DNA of 64,000 nucleotides from Mollicutes bacterium (GCA_003552925.1 PUOX01000064.1:41881-105880); one strand, 5' to 3'. Positions 8,386 through 17,669 are shown, numbered from the stretch's first letter. Numbers and translations are program-made. Notes: a model not told the origin generated them from the sequence alone.

Positions 8386-9214
8386 TGTTGACGAACTCTA
8401 AGGCGTCATACTCTTCGATGTCTTTCAATTCCGAGACGGAGAATCTTTTGATGGTGTCGCTTTCAAGATGCACTTTGACCGTGCGTTCCAGAATGTTTTT
8501 GGAAACAACTTTTCCTTTGCCTTCCGGGGTCACAACACGGGTGTGCATCTTCGGCATGCCCTCGCGATGTTCAACATAGGTTTCGTCTTCGTAGCGGATG
8601 CAGCAAAGCAGTTTCCCGCAAAGACCGGAGATGTTGGAGGGGTTCAATGACAAGTTTTGGTTTTTGGCCATTTTGATGGACACTGTTTCAAACTCGCCTA
8701 GGAACGTGTTGCAGCAAAGCAAATATCCGCACGGACCGACGCCGCCTAAAAACTTGGCACCGTCGCGGGCGCCGACTTGGCGGAGTTCGATGCGCAAACG
8801 AAATTCGTTGGCCAAATCTTTGACGAGTTCCCGAAAATCGATGCGCCCTTCGGCGTTGAAATAGATGATGAGCTTCGAGCGGTCGAGCGTGTATTCGGCA
8901 TCAAGAAGCTTCATTTCCAGTTTATGGTTTTTCACATGTTGTTGGCAAAGGCGCATGACTTCCGGAATCTCCTCACGGTTTCTTTTCGCCGCTTCTTTGT
9001 CCTTCGTCGTGGCTTTGCGAATGATGGGTTTTAAAGAGGACGACAGCGTCTCGTCGTCAATGGTTTTTTTCGGTTCCATCACTTCACCGAGTTCCAAACC
9101 ACGAACCGTCTCGACGACGACCTTGTCTCCCTTTTCGAGTTCAATGTCACGGGGAGTGAAATAATATCTTTTCCCGGCGGGCTTGAAGCGCACGCCGACA
9201 ACACTATTTTCCAT
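8375..9214 (-). CDS. ricT: RicT (YaaT)-like PSP1-domain protein
   Basis: A 279-residue PSP1 C-terminal domain protein. Cysteine-rich segments GPCGYLLCC and GLCGKLLCC correspond to the conserved cysteines that hold an iron-sulfur cluster in RicT of Bacillus, where RicT joins RicA and RicF to control mRNA processing through RNase Y. RicA/RicF genes are not in the window. The ATG at 9214, with AGAGGTC upstream, overlaps holB by 11 bases; an eight-residue in-frame extension is rejected. Confidence 0.92.
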   Translation of the reverse strand: MENSVVGVRFKPAGKRYYFTPRDIELEKGDKVVVETVRGLELGEVMEPKKTIDDETLSSSLKPIIRKATTKDKEAAKRNREEIPEVMRLCQQHVKNHKLEMKLLDAEYTLDRSKLIIYFNAEGRIDFRELVKDLANEFRLRIELRQVGARDGAKFLGGVGPCGYLLCCNTFLGEFETVSIKMAKNQNLSLNPSNISGLCGKLLCCIRYEDETYVEHREGMPKMHTRVVTPEGKGKVVSKNILERTVKVHLESDTIKRFSVSELKDIEEYDALEFVNNDK

Positions 9215-10199
9215 CGGTAAGACCTCTTTCCAGTTCAAGCATGATATTGTCTAAGGCCAAACGGGTGTTGACGTAGTTTTGCTGGCGTGCTTTGAGTTGC
9301 AACATGTGCTCAAGCACCAACAGCAAATTGTCGAGTTCGTAGCGTTCGGCCAAGGCTTCGATCGTGTCGATACGATCGGCAAACACAATTTGATTGCGAT
9401 TTCCTATTTTACCATAAATCACATCTTTTTGGTAGTGGATGAGCACGTCGAGCAGTGTTGAAATCGTTTGTTTGTTGCGAACAAACTCTTCCGCTTGCTC
9501 GCGAAAGGCGAGCAGGGCACCGTTTTGGTCGTTCAAAGACGCGTACACGGCGTCAATGGCCTCTACGATGCTTTCAAGATGTTCATCGTCCAAAAACGCC
9601 CGCGCTTCATCGGGAGTGGCGTTCAACTTAGAAGCTAGGGTGATGAATGTCTTATCGTACCCCTCTTCACCCAGAACTTTTTCTATGCTTTTTTTGGGAA
9701 GAGGGTGAAACGGTACAATTTGCGAACGGGACCGCAACGTCGGCAGCAAATACTGCGCGTCTTCAACAAGCAAGACGGCGTACATGTCTTCGTGGGGCTC
9801 TTCGAGAAACTTCAAAAGGGCGTTGCCCGCATGCGGGTTCATGGCGTCGGCGTCTTCAATGATGTAAAGTCTAGGCCCTTCCTCCACTTTCGTCTTGGAA
9901 AACTCGTGCCGCAATGCCTGTATGGATTCTTTCAAGATTTGTCGTTTTGTGGGGCGCACCACATAAAGGTTCGGATGGGTGAGGTGTTGCACACGCCGGC
10001 AATTCGAACACGTGCCGCAAGGGCGGTGTTCTTCGGCTTGGCACAAAAGCAGCGACGCAAAAAAAAGCGCAGTGTCGAATTTCATGGAGCCTGCAGCGCC
10101 TTCGAATATATATGCGTGTGAAAGACGGCCTTTGCGGTAACTGTTGGACAATATGTTCAAGGCCGGCTTTTGCGCTTCTTTGAGATGTTCGAAATCCAT
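9204..10199 (-). CDS. holB: DNA polymerase III delta' subunit
   Basis: A 331-residue clamp-loader AAA+ subunit. It has LSHAYIFEG near the start, a degenerate Walker A (GAAGSMKF), which is normal for delta', a CGTCSNC zinc module, and the NALLKFLEEP and LRSRSQ sensor regions. Located between tmk and ricT as in Bacillus; the small genes yaaQ/yaaR and yabA that interrupt or follow this block in Bacillus are absent. Confidence 0.94.
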   Translation of the reverse strand: MDFEHLKEAQKPALNILSNSYRKGRLSHAYIFEGAAGSMKFDTALFFASLLLCQAEEHRPCGTCSNCRRVQHLTHPNLYVVRPTKRQILKESIQALRHEFSKTKVEEGPRLYIIEDADAMNPHAGNALLKFLEEPHEDMYAVLLVEDAQYLLPTLRSRSQIVPFHPLPKKSIEKVLGEEGYDKTFITLASKLNATPDEARAFLDDEHLESIVEAIDAVYASLNDQNGALLAFREQAEEFVRNKQTISTLLDVLIHYQKDVIYGKIGNRNQIVFADRIDTIEALAERYELDNLLLVLEHMLQLKARQQNYVNTRLALDNIMLELERGLTDGK

Positions 10200-10211
10200 T
10201 CAGGATCCCCC

Positions 10212-10832
10212 TCACTCTAGTGTGTCGATAAGTTTCATGGCGTCGTCAACCACTTCGTTCAAGGGGCGGTCGCCGTTGACGACTTTGATGCGTTTGGGAA
10301 ATTTCTTGATGATTTCTTGGTATCCTTTATAGACACGTTCGTGGAATGTTCCGTTTTCCAAATCCAAACGGTCGGCGTTACGATGGTTTTGGAAGACTCG
10401 TTTCAAGCCCTCTTCGGGAGGAACGTCGATGAAGATTGTCAAATCCGGCAAATAGTCGTTGATGGCGAACGCGTTCAACTCAAAGACGGTTTCAAACCCG
10501 AGTTCGCGTCCATATCCTTGATAAGCGAGCGAGCTATCCACGAAACGATCGCACAAGATGACTTTTCCCTCTTGAAGGGCAGGGCATATCTTCTCTACGA
10601 TGTGCTGCCTTCTAGAAGCCGCATAAAGCAACGCTTCCGTGCGCGGGTCCATCTCCTTGTTGTGGACGTCCAAAATGACGTTGCGAATGAGTTCGGAAAT
10701 CTTGATGCCTCCCGGTTCTCTCGTCGTCATAACGTCCACGCCGCGTTCTTGCAGGCGTTTTTCAACGGCGCGCAACACTGATGTTTTCCCGGACCCTTCC
10801 GGTCCTTCAAAAGTAATGAATTTCTTTTTCAC
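10212..10832 (-). CDS. tmk: thymidylate kinase
   Basis: A 206-residue P-loop kinase converting dTMP to dTDP. FEGPEGSGKTS is the P-loop (residues 8-18), TREPGG binds the substrate phosphate, DRFVDSSLAYQG is the DR(Y/F) motif, and the LID region follows. First gene of the minus-strand tmk-to-metG row, with its own upstream promoter candidate. Confidence 0.97.
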   Translation of the reverse strand: MKKKFITFEGPEGSGKTSVLRAVEKRLQERGVDVMTTREPGGIKISELIRNVILDVHNKEMDPRTEALLYAASRRQHIVEKICPALQEGKVILCDRFVDSSLAYQGYGRELGFETVFELNAFAINDYLPDLTIFIDVPPEEGLKRVFQNHRNADRLDLENGTFHERVYKGYQEIIKKFPKRIKVVNGDRPLNEVVDDAMKLIDTLE

Positions 10833-10868
10833 ATGCGGTCAACTCCTTAGGGCTCTTTCGTTTATTAT

Positions 10869-10899
10869 CGCACATTTTCGGGGTTTTTTAAACACGAAT
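10869..10899 (-). promoter_or_regulatory. candidate promoter of tmk row
   Basis: Minus strand: extended -10 TGCGATAAT, with TTTAAA as a poor -35 at a 17-base spacing, about 35 bases ahead of the tmk start. Confidence 0.45.
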
Positions 10900-10922
10900 T
10901 TTAACATTGACCACCCTACGTG

Positions 10923-10937
10923 TTACAATAAATGTAA
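10923..10937. promoter_or_regulatory. inverted repeat, candidate metal-regulator operator
   Basis: TTACA-ATAAA-TGTAA is a perfect 5-bp inverted repeat just upstream of the promoter of the ABC-3 transporter and between divergent units. The form is compatible with a Fur/Zur/MntR-type operator, but the regulator is unknown. Confidence 0.35.
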
Positions 10938-10946
10938 TGCAAAACG

Positions 10947-10975
10947 TTTAGAAACCGCCCTCCGCATGTTATAAT
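10947..10975 (+). promoter_or_regulatory. promoter of the ABC-3 transporter genes
   Basis: -35 TTTAGA (10947-10952), 17-base spacer, -10 TATAAT (10970-10975), about 28 bases before the ATG at 11003. Confidence 0.75.
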
Positions 10976-11002
10976 GTCAATGATTATAGGAGGGACACCG
11001 GC

Positions 11003-11665
11003 ATGCACATACAAATTTCCAACCTTTCGTTCGGCTACGATTACCGTACCGTGCTCAAAAACATCTCCTTCAGCCTCGAAATCGGCGATTTTTTGGTCGT
11101 GGTCGGCAACAACGGAAGCGGCAAAAGCACGCTTGTCAAATGCATACTGGGCATCAACCCTGTCCCAAGCAAGAAAGTGTTCCTCGACGGCACCGATATC
11201 AACGACTTCAAAAAATGGGTCAAAATCGGCTATGTTCCGCAAAAGATGGACGATTTCAACTATGAGTTCCCGATTTCCGTCAATGAAATCATGCACGTTT
11301 CCAAAAGCTCCAAAGTAAGTGAAAAAGAGAAGCTCGAGTTGTTCGACCGCATAGGCATTTTAGAGCTCCAAAACGAGAACATCAACAGTTTGAGCGGCGG
11401 GCAGATGCAACGCGTCTTTATCGCACGCGCCATGATCAACAAACCCGAAGTCCTCATTTTGGACGAGCCCACCATTGGCGTGGACACCGACAACGTCAAC
11501 CGCTTTTACCGCATCATCAACGATTTGAACAGCGAAGGCGTCACAATCATCTTAATCACTCACTCCTTGCAACCCGGAAAAGCAAACTTCAACCATGTCA
11601 TGCACCTTCACGAAGGCGTGGCGGAGTTCACTAGCGTTTCCGACATGCACGAAGGGGGGGGATGA
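11003..11665 (+). CDS. zinc/manganese-type ABC transporter ATPase
   Basis: A 220-residue ABC ATPase. Walker A GNNGSGKST is at residues 36-44, the Q-loop is VPQKMDD, the signature is SLSGGQMQR, and Walker B is VLILDEPT. The length and the direct pairing with an ABC-3 permease place it in the ZnuC/MtsB/AdcC family for Zn2+ or Mn2+ uptake. The start has GGAGGG 8 bases upstream. No substrate-binding lipoprotein (ZnuA/MtsA) is adjacent, so the metal cannot be assigned. Confidence 0.9.
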   Translation: MHIQISNLSFGYDYRTVLKNISFSLEIGDFLVVVGNNGSGKSTLVKCILGINPVPSKKVFLDGTDINDFKKWVKIGYVPQKMDDFNYEFPISVNEIMHVSKSSKVSEKEKLELFDRIGILELQNENINSLSGGQMQRVFIARAMINKPEVLILDEPTIGVDTDNVNRFYRIINDLNSEGVTIILITHSLQPGKANFNHVMHLHEGVAEFTSVSDMHEGGG

Positions 11666-11668
11666 TTG

Positions 11669-12565
11669 ATGGATGCCATCATGCTGACGAGTTTCTTGCG
11701 GGCGATTATTGAACGCGAGTTTATGCAGTTCGCCTTAATCACAGGAATTTTGGTGGGGCTTTTGGCTCCAATCATCGGCTCTTTCGTTGTCATCAAGAGA
11801 TTGAGCTTGATTGCCGACACCCTCTCGCACTTCTCGCTGGCCGGGTTGTCCATCGGACTCTTTTTGTTGAATATTTTACGCCTGCCAATCGGCGATCCGC
11901 TTTATATCGGTATGGTGTTTGCGGTGATTGGCGCATTGCTTATCGAAGCGCTGCGCAGCTACTACAAAAACTACAAAGAAATCTCAATGCCCATCGTCAT
12001 CAGTTTGGGGACGGCGTTAAGCGCGCTTTTCATCTCGCTGGCCGGTGGGTTCAACACTGAAATTTACAACTACTTGTTCGGCAGCATTTTGACGGTGGGC
12101 AGAAACTTCGTCTATATCATCGCCATCACAACAGTCGTCATCTTGACACTCATATTCATCTTCTACAAGCAAATCGTCATCATCAGTTTTGACGAGACCT
12201 ACGCCAGGCTTCTGGGCATACGCGTCAATCTCTTCCAGTTTTTCTCCACCATTTTTTTGGGCGTGGTCGTCTCGCTTTCGATCGAAACCGTCGGCGTGCT
12301 GCTGGTTTCGAGTTTGATGATTATCCCCGTGGCCGCCGCGATGAAAATCGGACGAAGCTTCAAGACCACTTTGATGATTGCGATTCTTTTCAGCGAAGTT
12401 TCGGTCATTTTAGGTCTTTGGCTTTCTTTCCGCCTCGGTTTTCCCTCGGGCGCGACCATCGTCTTGTTCAACATCACGATTTTGCTCGGCGTGGTCGTGA
12501 TGAAGAAACTCTTCACTCGGCGCAACCTTGAAGAGAAACAAGAGCAACCGATTACCGTAAAATAG
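11669..12565 (+). CDS. ABC-3 family metal transporter permease
   Basis: A 298-residue membrane protein with about eight or nine hydrophobic helices. The family motif RLSLIADTLSHFSLAGLS lies around residues 43-60 and ALLIEALR follows. It forms the ZnuB/MtsC-type channel with the ATPase encoded immediately upstream. The ATPase stop (11663-11665) is followed at once by TTG and ATG; I start at the ATG (11669), where the G-rich segment works as ribosome-binding site. An intrinsic terminator follows. Confidence 0.9.
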   Translation: MDAIMLTSFLRAIIEREFMQFALITGILVGLLAPIIGSFVVIKRLSLIADTLSHFSLAGLSIGLFLLNILRLPIGDPLYIGMVFAVIGALLIEALRSYYKNYKEISMPIVISLGTALSALFISLAGGFNTEIYNYLFGSILTVGRNFVYIIAITTVVILTLIFIFYKQIVIISFDETYARLLGIRVNLFQFFSTIFLGVVVSLSIETVGVLLVSSLMIIPVAAAMKIGRSFKTTLMIAILFSEVSVILGLWLSFRLGFPSGATIVLFNITILLGVVVMKKLFTRRNLEEKQEQPITVK

Positions 12566-12571
12566 CCTTTT

Positions 12572-12602
12572 AAAAAGCAAACACCGCGGTGTTTGCTTTT
12601 TT
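12572..12602. terminator. bidirectional terminator
   Basis: Perfect stem AGCAAACACC/GGTGTTTGCT with flanking A and T runs, between the convergent permease gene (plus) and truA (minus). Confidence 0.9.
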
Positions 12603-12613
12603 TGTGATGACGG

Positions 12614-13606
12614 CTACCGATACATCACCTTCGAAAGCGTCAACGCCGAAGCTTTCGCCATGTGCTTTCTGGTGTTCTTATCGGGGGTTTTGAGCGCGTC
12701 TCGAATCAAAGTTGTGCCTTTTTCGACATCGTTTAGAGCGTTGCCGACGAGAATTCTCACCATATGACGCAAAAAGCCGTTCCCGGTAATTTCAACGACC
12801 GTCCAGTCCCCGTCTTGTTTCACGTCTACTCGATCGATAGTTTTTACTGTGTCCTGGTTCGGACTTTGTTTGCAAAACCCTCGGAAGTCGTGCGTCCCTT
12901 CGCATTGTTTTAAGACGCTTAACAACTGTTTTTGATCCAATGGGGGACGATACAGTGCTCTATGGGCATAGAAAGGATCCTTGCGGTGAATCAGCGTATA
13001 GCGGTAGGTCTTCTTCAATGCGTCGTATCTCGCGTGAAACACCTCGGGAACCTCTTCAACATTTCTAAGGACGATATCCTCGGGAAGCATCATGGTCAAA
13101 ACGCTCCCGATTCGCTCTTGCGGCAACGCGGAAGTCGTGTCAAAATGCACGACCTGATGCAGTGCATGGACACCTTTGTCGGTCCTCCCCGCAGGATGCA
13201 CAAAAACATCGTGGCCGCATATGTGCGCCAAAATCTTCTCTAAGACGCCTTGAACGCTGCGCTTCGCTCTTTGTCGCTGAAAACCGTGAAACAACGTTCC
13301 ATCATAAGCGATATCCAAGCGAAACCTTCGTTTGGATAAATCGCGTTTTTTTCTATAAACGCGATGCAGGAACCCACCCTTGAACTTGACCTTCATGATG
13401 GTTCCATCCGGAAAAGTGCACACGTGAATGTTCTCATATTGAACATAGCGTTCGTGTTTGCCGGGATTAAGCGCCAAAAGCCTTTCATAGGCGTCTTTCC
13501 CGTGATGAAGCTTCTCCATTTCGTCACGATAGACCGTCTCGGGCCCAACCATGGTTTTCAACGCTTGCTCATCGGAAGTTTCTAAGGCGTGCAAAAACTT
13601 TTCCAT
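12614..13606 (-). CDS. truA: tRNA pseudouridine(38-40) synthase TruA with extra N-terminal domain
   Basis: A 330-residue protein whose last ~240 residues are a full TruA: LDIAYDGTLFHGFQ, the catalytic AGRTDKGVHA (Asp143), FHARYDA and NGFLRHMVR. TruA isomerises uridines 38-40 of tRNA anticodon arms. About 95 residues precede this domain. The segment has alternating helix/strand character (FLHALETSDEQALK..., GKDAYERLLALN..., ICTF-like strand) and resembles an NTF2/SnoaL fold; this is inference. The ATG overlaps the ecfT stop as TGATG, which strongly supports the long start. An internal Met71 start would shorten the extension to 25 residues. Confidence 0.93.
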   Translation of the reverse strand: MEKFLHALETSDEQALKTMVGPETVYRDEMEKLHHGKDAYERLLALNPGKHERYVQYENIHVCTFPDGTIMKVKFKGGFLHRVYRKKRDLSKRRFRLDIAYDGTLFHGFQRQRAKRSVQGVLEKILAHICGHDVFVHPAGRTDKGVHALHQVVHFDTTSALPQERIGSVLTMMLPEDIVLRNVEEVPEVFHARYDALKKTYRYTLIHRKDPFYAHRALYRPPLDQKQLLSVLKQCEGTHDFRGFCKQSPNQDTVKTIDRVDVKQDGDWTVVEITGNGFLRHMVRILVGNALNDVEKGTTLIRDALKTPDKNTRKHMAKASALTLSKVMYR

Positions 13607-14568
13607 CAAACCACCCGCACAACGATGACCGCTACCAGGGCCACAAGAGAGAGTGTTAACGCGAACGTGTCGAGCCGTTTCCAAGTGAGCACATGCAAAC
13701 GGGTCCTCGGTTGGCCAGGAACGAACGAACGCGCCTCCATGGCGTTGGCCAAATCGTCGCTTCTTTGGAAGGAAATGATAAACATCGGAACCAAGAGCGA
13801 AATGATTTGCACCACTTTGTCCTTAAGTTTTCCTTCTTGGAAATCCACACCGCGGCTCGCTTGCGCGAGCATGATTTTGTTCGCCTCATCAAGAAGCGTA
13901 GGAATGTATCGAAGCGCGATGGATATGATCATGGCAATTTCTTCGGTATTGATGCGGACAATGCGGAGCGGTTTAAGCACTCGTTCCAATCCGAGATTCA
14001 AATCCGTAGGTTTGGTGGTAATGGTCAAGATGGTCGAAAGCATGATGATAATGATGAGCCGCACCATGATGAAAAATGCGGTGGAGAGCCCTTCTTCGAA
14101 GACACGGAACGTTCCTTCGCCAAATAAAACGCCGAAATCGATATAATGCAACACCGCAAAAACGGCGGCGACGGTGAACAAGAAATAGAAAAGCTTGAAA
14201 CGAACATGTTTTTTGGTCATGAACCAAAACACAACAACCGCTGCCGCCGCAACGATGCTAAGCAATGAGTAATGAAGGGGCAGTGTGAAAATTTCGTCGC
14301 CTTCTTGGTTGAACATGACTTGAAAAATAAATGTGAAAAATAGCAGGAACATAAGAGGTCGAAGCCCTAAATAAACGCGTTTGACGCTGATTCGTCCGGC
14401 GACCAAAAGCAACGTAACAAGCGCAAGCGAAACCAACATGTGCGTAAAGGACTGAATCAAGAACGCGGCGACCATCAAAGCGATCAAGGCGATCAATTTG
14501 GTGCGCGGGTCCATGCGGTACAGGAAGCTGTTGCCCGGAACATAGCGGCCTATGACGATGTTTTTCAT
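13606..14568 (-). CDS. ecfT: energy-coupling factor transporter transmembrane protein EcfT
   Basis: A 320-residue membrane protein, longer than the common ~265 residues. It has an extra pair of hydrophobic segments in the middle (about 120-180). MDPRTKLIA near the N-terminus and the two coupling-helix motifs QASRGVDF and MEARSF (Ala-Arg-Gly/Ser) contact the ATPases. EcfT joins EcfA1/EcfA2 and exchangeable S-components for vitamin or metal uptake; no S-component gene is in the window. Overlaps ecfA2 by 4 bases (ATGA). Confidence 0.95.
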   Translation of the reverse strand: MKNIVIGRYVPGNSFLYRMDPRTKLIALIALMVAAFLIQSFTHMLVSLALVTLLLVAGRISVKRVYLGLRPLMFLLFFTFIFQVMFNQEGDEIFTLPLHYSLLSIVAAAAVVVFWFMTKKHVRFKLFYFLFTVAAVFAVLHYIDFGVLFGEGTFRVFEEGLSTAFFIMVRLIIIIMLSTILTITTKPTDLNLGLERVLKPLRIVRINTEEIAMIISIALRYIPTLLDEANKIMLAQASRGVDFQEGKLKDKVVQIISLLVPMFIISFQRSDDLANAMEARSFVPGQPRTRLHVLTWKRLDTFALTLSLVALVAVIVVRVV

Positions 14569-15428
14569 CGTAACGCCTCCTTGATTTTCGCCATCAGTTG
14601 CGCTTTGCTTCTGGTTTCGCCTTCAAGGGTGATGGAAAACTTCTCTTCTAACGCACGTCGCAGTTTCAAGATGTCGGGAACGTCAAGGTTCCAACTTTTT
14701 ACATTTTTGCGTGAAAAAAGCTGCGTCGGATTACCATCGTAGACAAGATTTCCTTCACGCATAACTAAAACGCGCTTGGCGTATTCATAAACCGTGTTCA
14801 TGTCGTGAGTAATGATGACAACCGTTTTGTCCAGTTTTTGATGGATATCATAGAACACTTCCAGCAATGCGTTCCTTCCCAAGGGGTCGAGACCGCTTGT
14901 TGGCTCGTCAAGAACCAAGATGTCCGGTTCCATCGCCAAAATGCCGGCGATGCTCACCCGTTTCTTTTCGCCGCCGCTCAAATTGAACGGGCTGCGGGAG
15001 AGGTAGCTGTCGTCCAATCCGACAATATTGAGCATTTTTTTGGCCCGCTCCTTGGCTTCTGCTTCACTTACGCCAAAATTTTTCGGACCGAAGGCAATGT
15101 CGTTTTCAACCGTTTCTTCAAACAGCTGGTATTCAGGGAACTGAAACACCAGGCCTACTTTTTGACGAATCGGGTTGAGTTTGAGGTTTTTGCTTTTTCG
15201 GGTTTCTCGAGAAATCTTCATGCCAAAAATATGAACGCGGCCCTCCGTAGGGGTCAGCAATGCGTTCATGTGCTGCGCGAGCGTGCTTTTGCCGCTGCCG
15301 GTCTCTCCAATCAACGTGATGAACTCCCCCGTCTTGTTGATGTTGAGGGTGACATCGGCCAGCGCCAAATACCCTTTTCCGTCGATATCTTTGTATTCGT
15401 AGCCTACCCGTTCAAACTTAATTGCCAT
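14565..15428 (-). CDS. ecfA2: energy-coupling factor transporter ATPase EcfA2
   Basis: A 287-residue ABC ATPase: Walker A GETGSGKST, Q-loop FQFPEYQLF, signature NLSGGEKKR, Walker B ILVLDEPTSGLDPLG. The FPEYQLFEETV segment is characteristic of the EcfA2 (EcfA') paralogue. It overlaps ecfA1 by 25 bases. Confidence 0.96.
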   Translation of the reverse strand: MAIKFERVGYEYKDIDGKGYLALADVTLNINKTGEFITLIGETGSGKSTLAQHMNALLTPTEGRVHIFGMKISRETRKSKNLKLNPIRQKVGLVFQFPEYQLFEETVENDIAFGPKNFGVSEAEAKERAKKMLNIVGLDDSYLSRSPFNLSGGEKKRVSIAGILAMEPDILVLDEPTSGLDPLGRNALLEVFYDIHQKLDKTVVIITHDMNTVYEYAKRVLVMREGNLVYDGNPTQLFSRKNVKSWNLDVPDILKLRRALEEKFSITLEGETRSKAQLMAKIKEALR

Positions 15429-16210
15429 AAGAACTCCTTGAGCGAGGGGTTTTCAATCCCGTTTTCGTTGAGGTAATGCATGATTTCAAGGGGGAGCAAC
15501 AATTCCAAATTGGACTTTTCCAACGTGGCTTTATCTTTTAGGATGTTTTCGCTTTTGTCGGATTTGAGAACGCGTCCGTCTTTCAAAACAACGATACGAT
15601 CGCTCAAGACAGCCTCTTTCATGTCATGGGTGATGGTGATGATGGTGGTGCCTTCGCGATTCAACGCCCGCATGTATTCCATGACCCGTTCTCGGCCTTC
15701 GGGGTCAAGCATGGCCGTAGCCTCATCAAAAATGATTACATCGGTCTTCATGGCAAGAATGCCGGCGATGGCCACACGTTGCTTTTGACCGCCGCTTAAG
15801 TTATGCGGTTCTTTGTTCAAATAGGAGTACATGTCGACTTTTTTGGCGTAATGCTCGATGCGCTCAATCATTTCCTCGCGTTCGATTTGCAAGTTTTCCA
15901 AGCCAAAGGCGATGTCGTCGCGCACGGTGACGCCGACAAACTGGTTGTCGGGGTTTTGAAAGACGATGCCCACTTTTTTACGAATGTCGCGTACAGTGTC
16001 GGCGCTCAAAGTGATGCCGCCGACGCGGATAACGCCTTGTTGGGGCTTCAAAAGGCCGACAATAAGTTTAGACAGCGTGCTTTTTCCACTGCCGTTGTGG
16101 CCTAATATGCTGACCCATTCGCCTTTTTCAATGGACAAAGAAACGTCGTCTAGGGCTTTTTTGTTTCCGTGGTAGGTGAAGGAAACGTTTTCGATTTCGA
16201 TTAAGCTCAT
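15404..16210 (-). CDS. ecfA1: energy-coupling factor transporter ATPase EcfA1
   Basis: A 268-residue ABC ATPase: Walker A GHNGSGKST, Q-loop FQNPDNQFVG (the EcfA1-type NPDNQ), signature NLSGGQKQR, Walker B VIIFDEATAMLDPEG. First gene of the ecfA1-ecfA2-ecfT-truA unit, downstream of rplQ as in most Bacillota but separated from it by a terminator and a promoter. Confidence 0.96.
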   Translation of the reverse strand: MSLIEIENVSFTYHGNKKALDDVSLSIEKGEWVSILGHNGSGKSTLSKLIVGLLKPQQGVIRVGGITLSADTVRDIRKKVGIVFQNPDNQFVGVTVRDDIAFGLENLQIEREEMIERIEHYAKKVDMYSYLNKEPHNLSGGQKQRVAIAGILAMKTDVIIFDEATAMLDPEGRERVMEYMRALNREGTTIITITHDMKEAVLSDRIVVLKDGRVLKSDKSENILKDKATLEKSNLELLLPLEIMHYLNENGIENPSLKEFLWQLSLNG

Positions 16211-16233
16211 TTTATCACCTCAAAGTCGTATTC

Positions 16234-16242
16234 ATTATATCA
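16234..16242 (-). promoter_or_regulatory. extended -10 promoter of ecfA1-ecfA2-ecfT-truA
   Basis: Minus strand TGATATAAT, a perfect extended -10, about 25 bases before the ecfA1 start. The -35 is poor (TTCGCT at 18 bases). Confidence 0.65.
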
Positions 16243-16285
16243 AACTTGCCGTTGAAAAGCGAAGAGATAGGGTTGAAACAAACAA

Positions 16286-16311
16286 AAAATGCGAGTGCGG
16301 ACTCGCATTTT
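16286..16311 (-). terminator. terminator of the ribosomal operon
   Basis: Stem AATGCGAGT/ACTCGCATT with a four-base loop, followed on the minus strand by a T-tract, right after rplQ. Confidence 0.9.
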
Positions 16312-16320
16312 CAGCTTTGA

Positions 16321-16683
16321 TTATTCTACCAATTCGATGATGGCCATTTCGGTACTGTCGCCGCGACGGGGTCCTTTTTTGAAAATGCGGGTGTAGCCGC
16401 CGCTACGATCTTTATAACGCGGTGCAAGTGTTTCGAAAAGTTTTTGCAAGGCGTTTTGGTTTTCTTCGGTGTCGATGAAACGCACGGTTTGTGCGGCGCG
16501 TTTGCGGGATTCAAGGGTGTTTTTCTTGCCGAGGGTAATCATTTTATCCATCAAACGGCTAAGCTCTTTCGCTTTTTTTTCCGTGGTTTCAATCCGCTCG
16601 TGCATGATGAGCTGGGTCACCAAATCACGCAACATGGCTTTGCGTTGATCGGTTCTGCGGTTCAGTTTGCGGTAAGTAGCCAT
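16321..16683 (-). CDS. rplQ: 50S ribosomal protein L17
   Basis: A 120-residue L17 with [20 protein letters not shown] near the start and [15 protein letters not shown] near the end. It lines the peptide exit tunnel rim in bacterial ribosomes. Last gene of the rpsJ-rplQ operon, 11 bases after rpoA. Confidence 0.97.
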   Translation of the reverse strand: MATYRKLNRRTDQRKAMLRDLVTQLIMHERIETTEKKAKELSRLMDKMITLGKKNTLESRKRAAQTVRFIDTEENQNALQKLFETLAPRYKDRSGGYTRIFKKGPRRGDSTEMAIIELVE

Positions 16684-16694
16684 ATGTATACCTC

Positions 16695-17669
16695 CTAGGA
16701 ATGTCTGGCGAGTGAAAGGCCGAGATCTTCAAGTTTTTGTTTCACTTCTTTAAGGGATTTCTTGCCGAGATTGCGCACTTTCATCATGTCTTCTTCGGTT
16801 TTCTTGGTGAGTTCTTCGACGGTGTTGATGCCGGCGCGCTTCAAACAGTTGTAGCTGCGGACGGAAAGGTCCAAATCCTCGATTTGCATCTCTAGGATTT
16901 GCGAATTCTGCTCGGATTCCCTTTCGACCATGTAGTCTTCTTCTTGTGCTTTTTCGGAAAGCTCTACGACCATCTCCAGATGGTTGATCATCATTTTTGC
17001 GGCAATGCCCAAGGCTTCTTTCGGCGTGATGCTGCCGTTGGTTTCAATCTCCAAATAAAGCCTGTCTAAGTCCGCGCGATCTTTTTCGCGGGTCTTTTCG
17101 ACATCGTATTGAACGCGAGTGACCGGGGTGTAGATGCAATCAATGGGAATGACGCCGACGCTGCGGTCGTATTCCTTGTTTTCCTCGGCGCTTACGTAAC
17201 CGACGCCTTGCGCGGCGGTCATTTCGATGCGCAGACTGCGTTCTTGGGTGATGGTCGCGATGTGCTGTTCGGGGTTGACGACGTTGACGTCGTCTTCCAT
17301 GTCTTCGGCTTTCATGACTTTTTTGATGTCGGCGGCCGTCACCTCGCCCGGGCCGTCTACTTCAATAACCAACGGCTTCTCGGCGCTTGGATTTTTATCG
17401 TCAATGGTCAAGACAACGTCTTTTAGGTTCAAGACAATGGTCGTCACATCTTCGACGATGCCTTCCATGGATGAGAACTCGTGTTGAACACCGTCTATTT
17501 TGCAATTCACGATGGAGGCTCCGGGGAGACTCGAAAGCAGGATGCGGCGCAGGGCGTTGCCCAGGGTGGTTCCATAACCGCGTTCTAAAGGTCTAATCTT
17601 GAATTCGCCTTTGGTGTCGCCATCGTGAAGGATTCTTGTTTCCGGTTTCACAAACTTTAAGTCTTTCAA
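16695..17669 (-). CDS. rpoA: DNA-directed RNA polymerase subunit alpha
   Basis: A 324-residue alpha subunit. The N-terminal dimerisation/assembly domain has [21 protein letters not shown] and ends near residue 230. An acidic linker follows, then a C-terminal domain with the helix-hairpin-helix region [14 protein letters not shown]...[10 protein letters not shown] that contacts UP elements and activators. Standard place between rpsK and rplQ. Confidence 0.98.
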   Translation of the reverse strand: MKDLKFVKPETRILHDGDTKGEFKIRPLERGYGTTLGNALRRILLSSLPGASIVNCKIDGVQHEFSSMEGIVEDVTTIVLNLKDVVLTIDDKNPSAEKPLVIEVDGPGEVTAADIKKVMKAEDMEDDVNVVNPEQHIATITQERSLRIEMTAAQGVGYVSAEENKEYDRSVGVIPIDCIYTPVTRVQYDVEKTREKDRADLDRLYLEIETNGSITPKEALGIAAKMMINHLEMVVELSEKAQEEDYMVERESEQNSQILEMQIEDLDLSVRSYNCLKRAGINTVEELTKKTEEDMMKVRNLGKKSLKEVKQKLEDLGLSLARHS

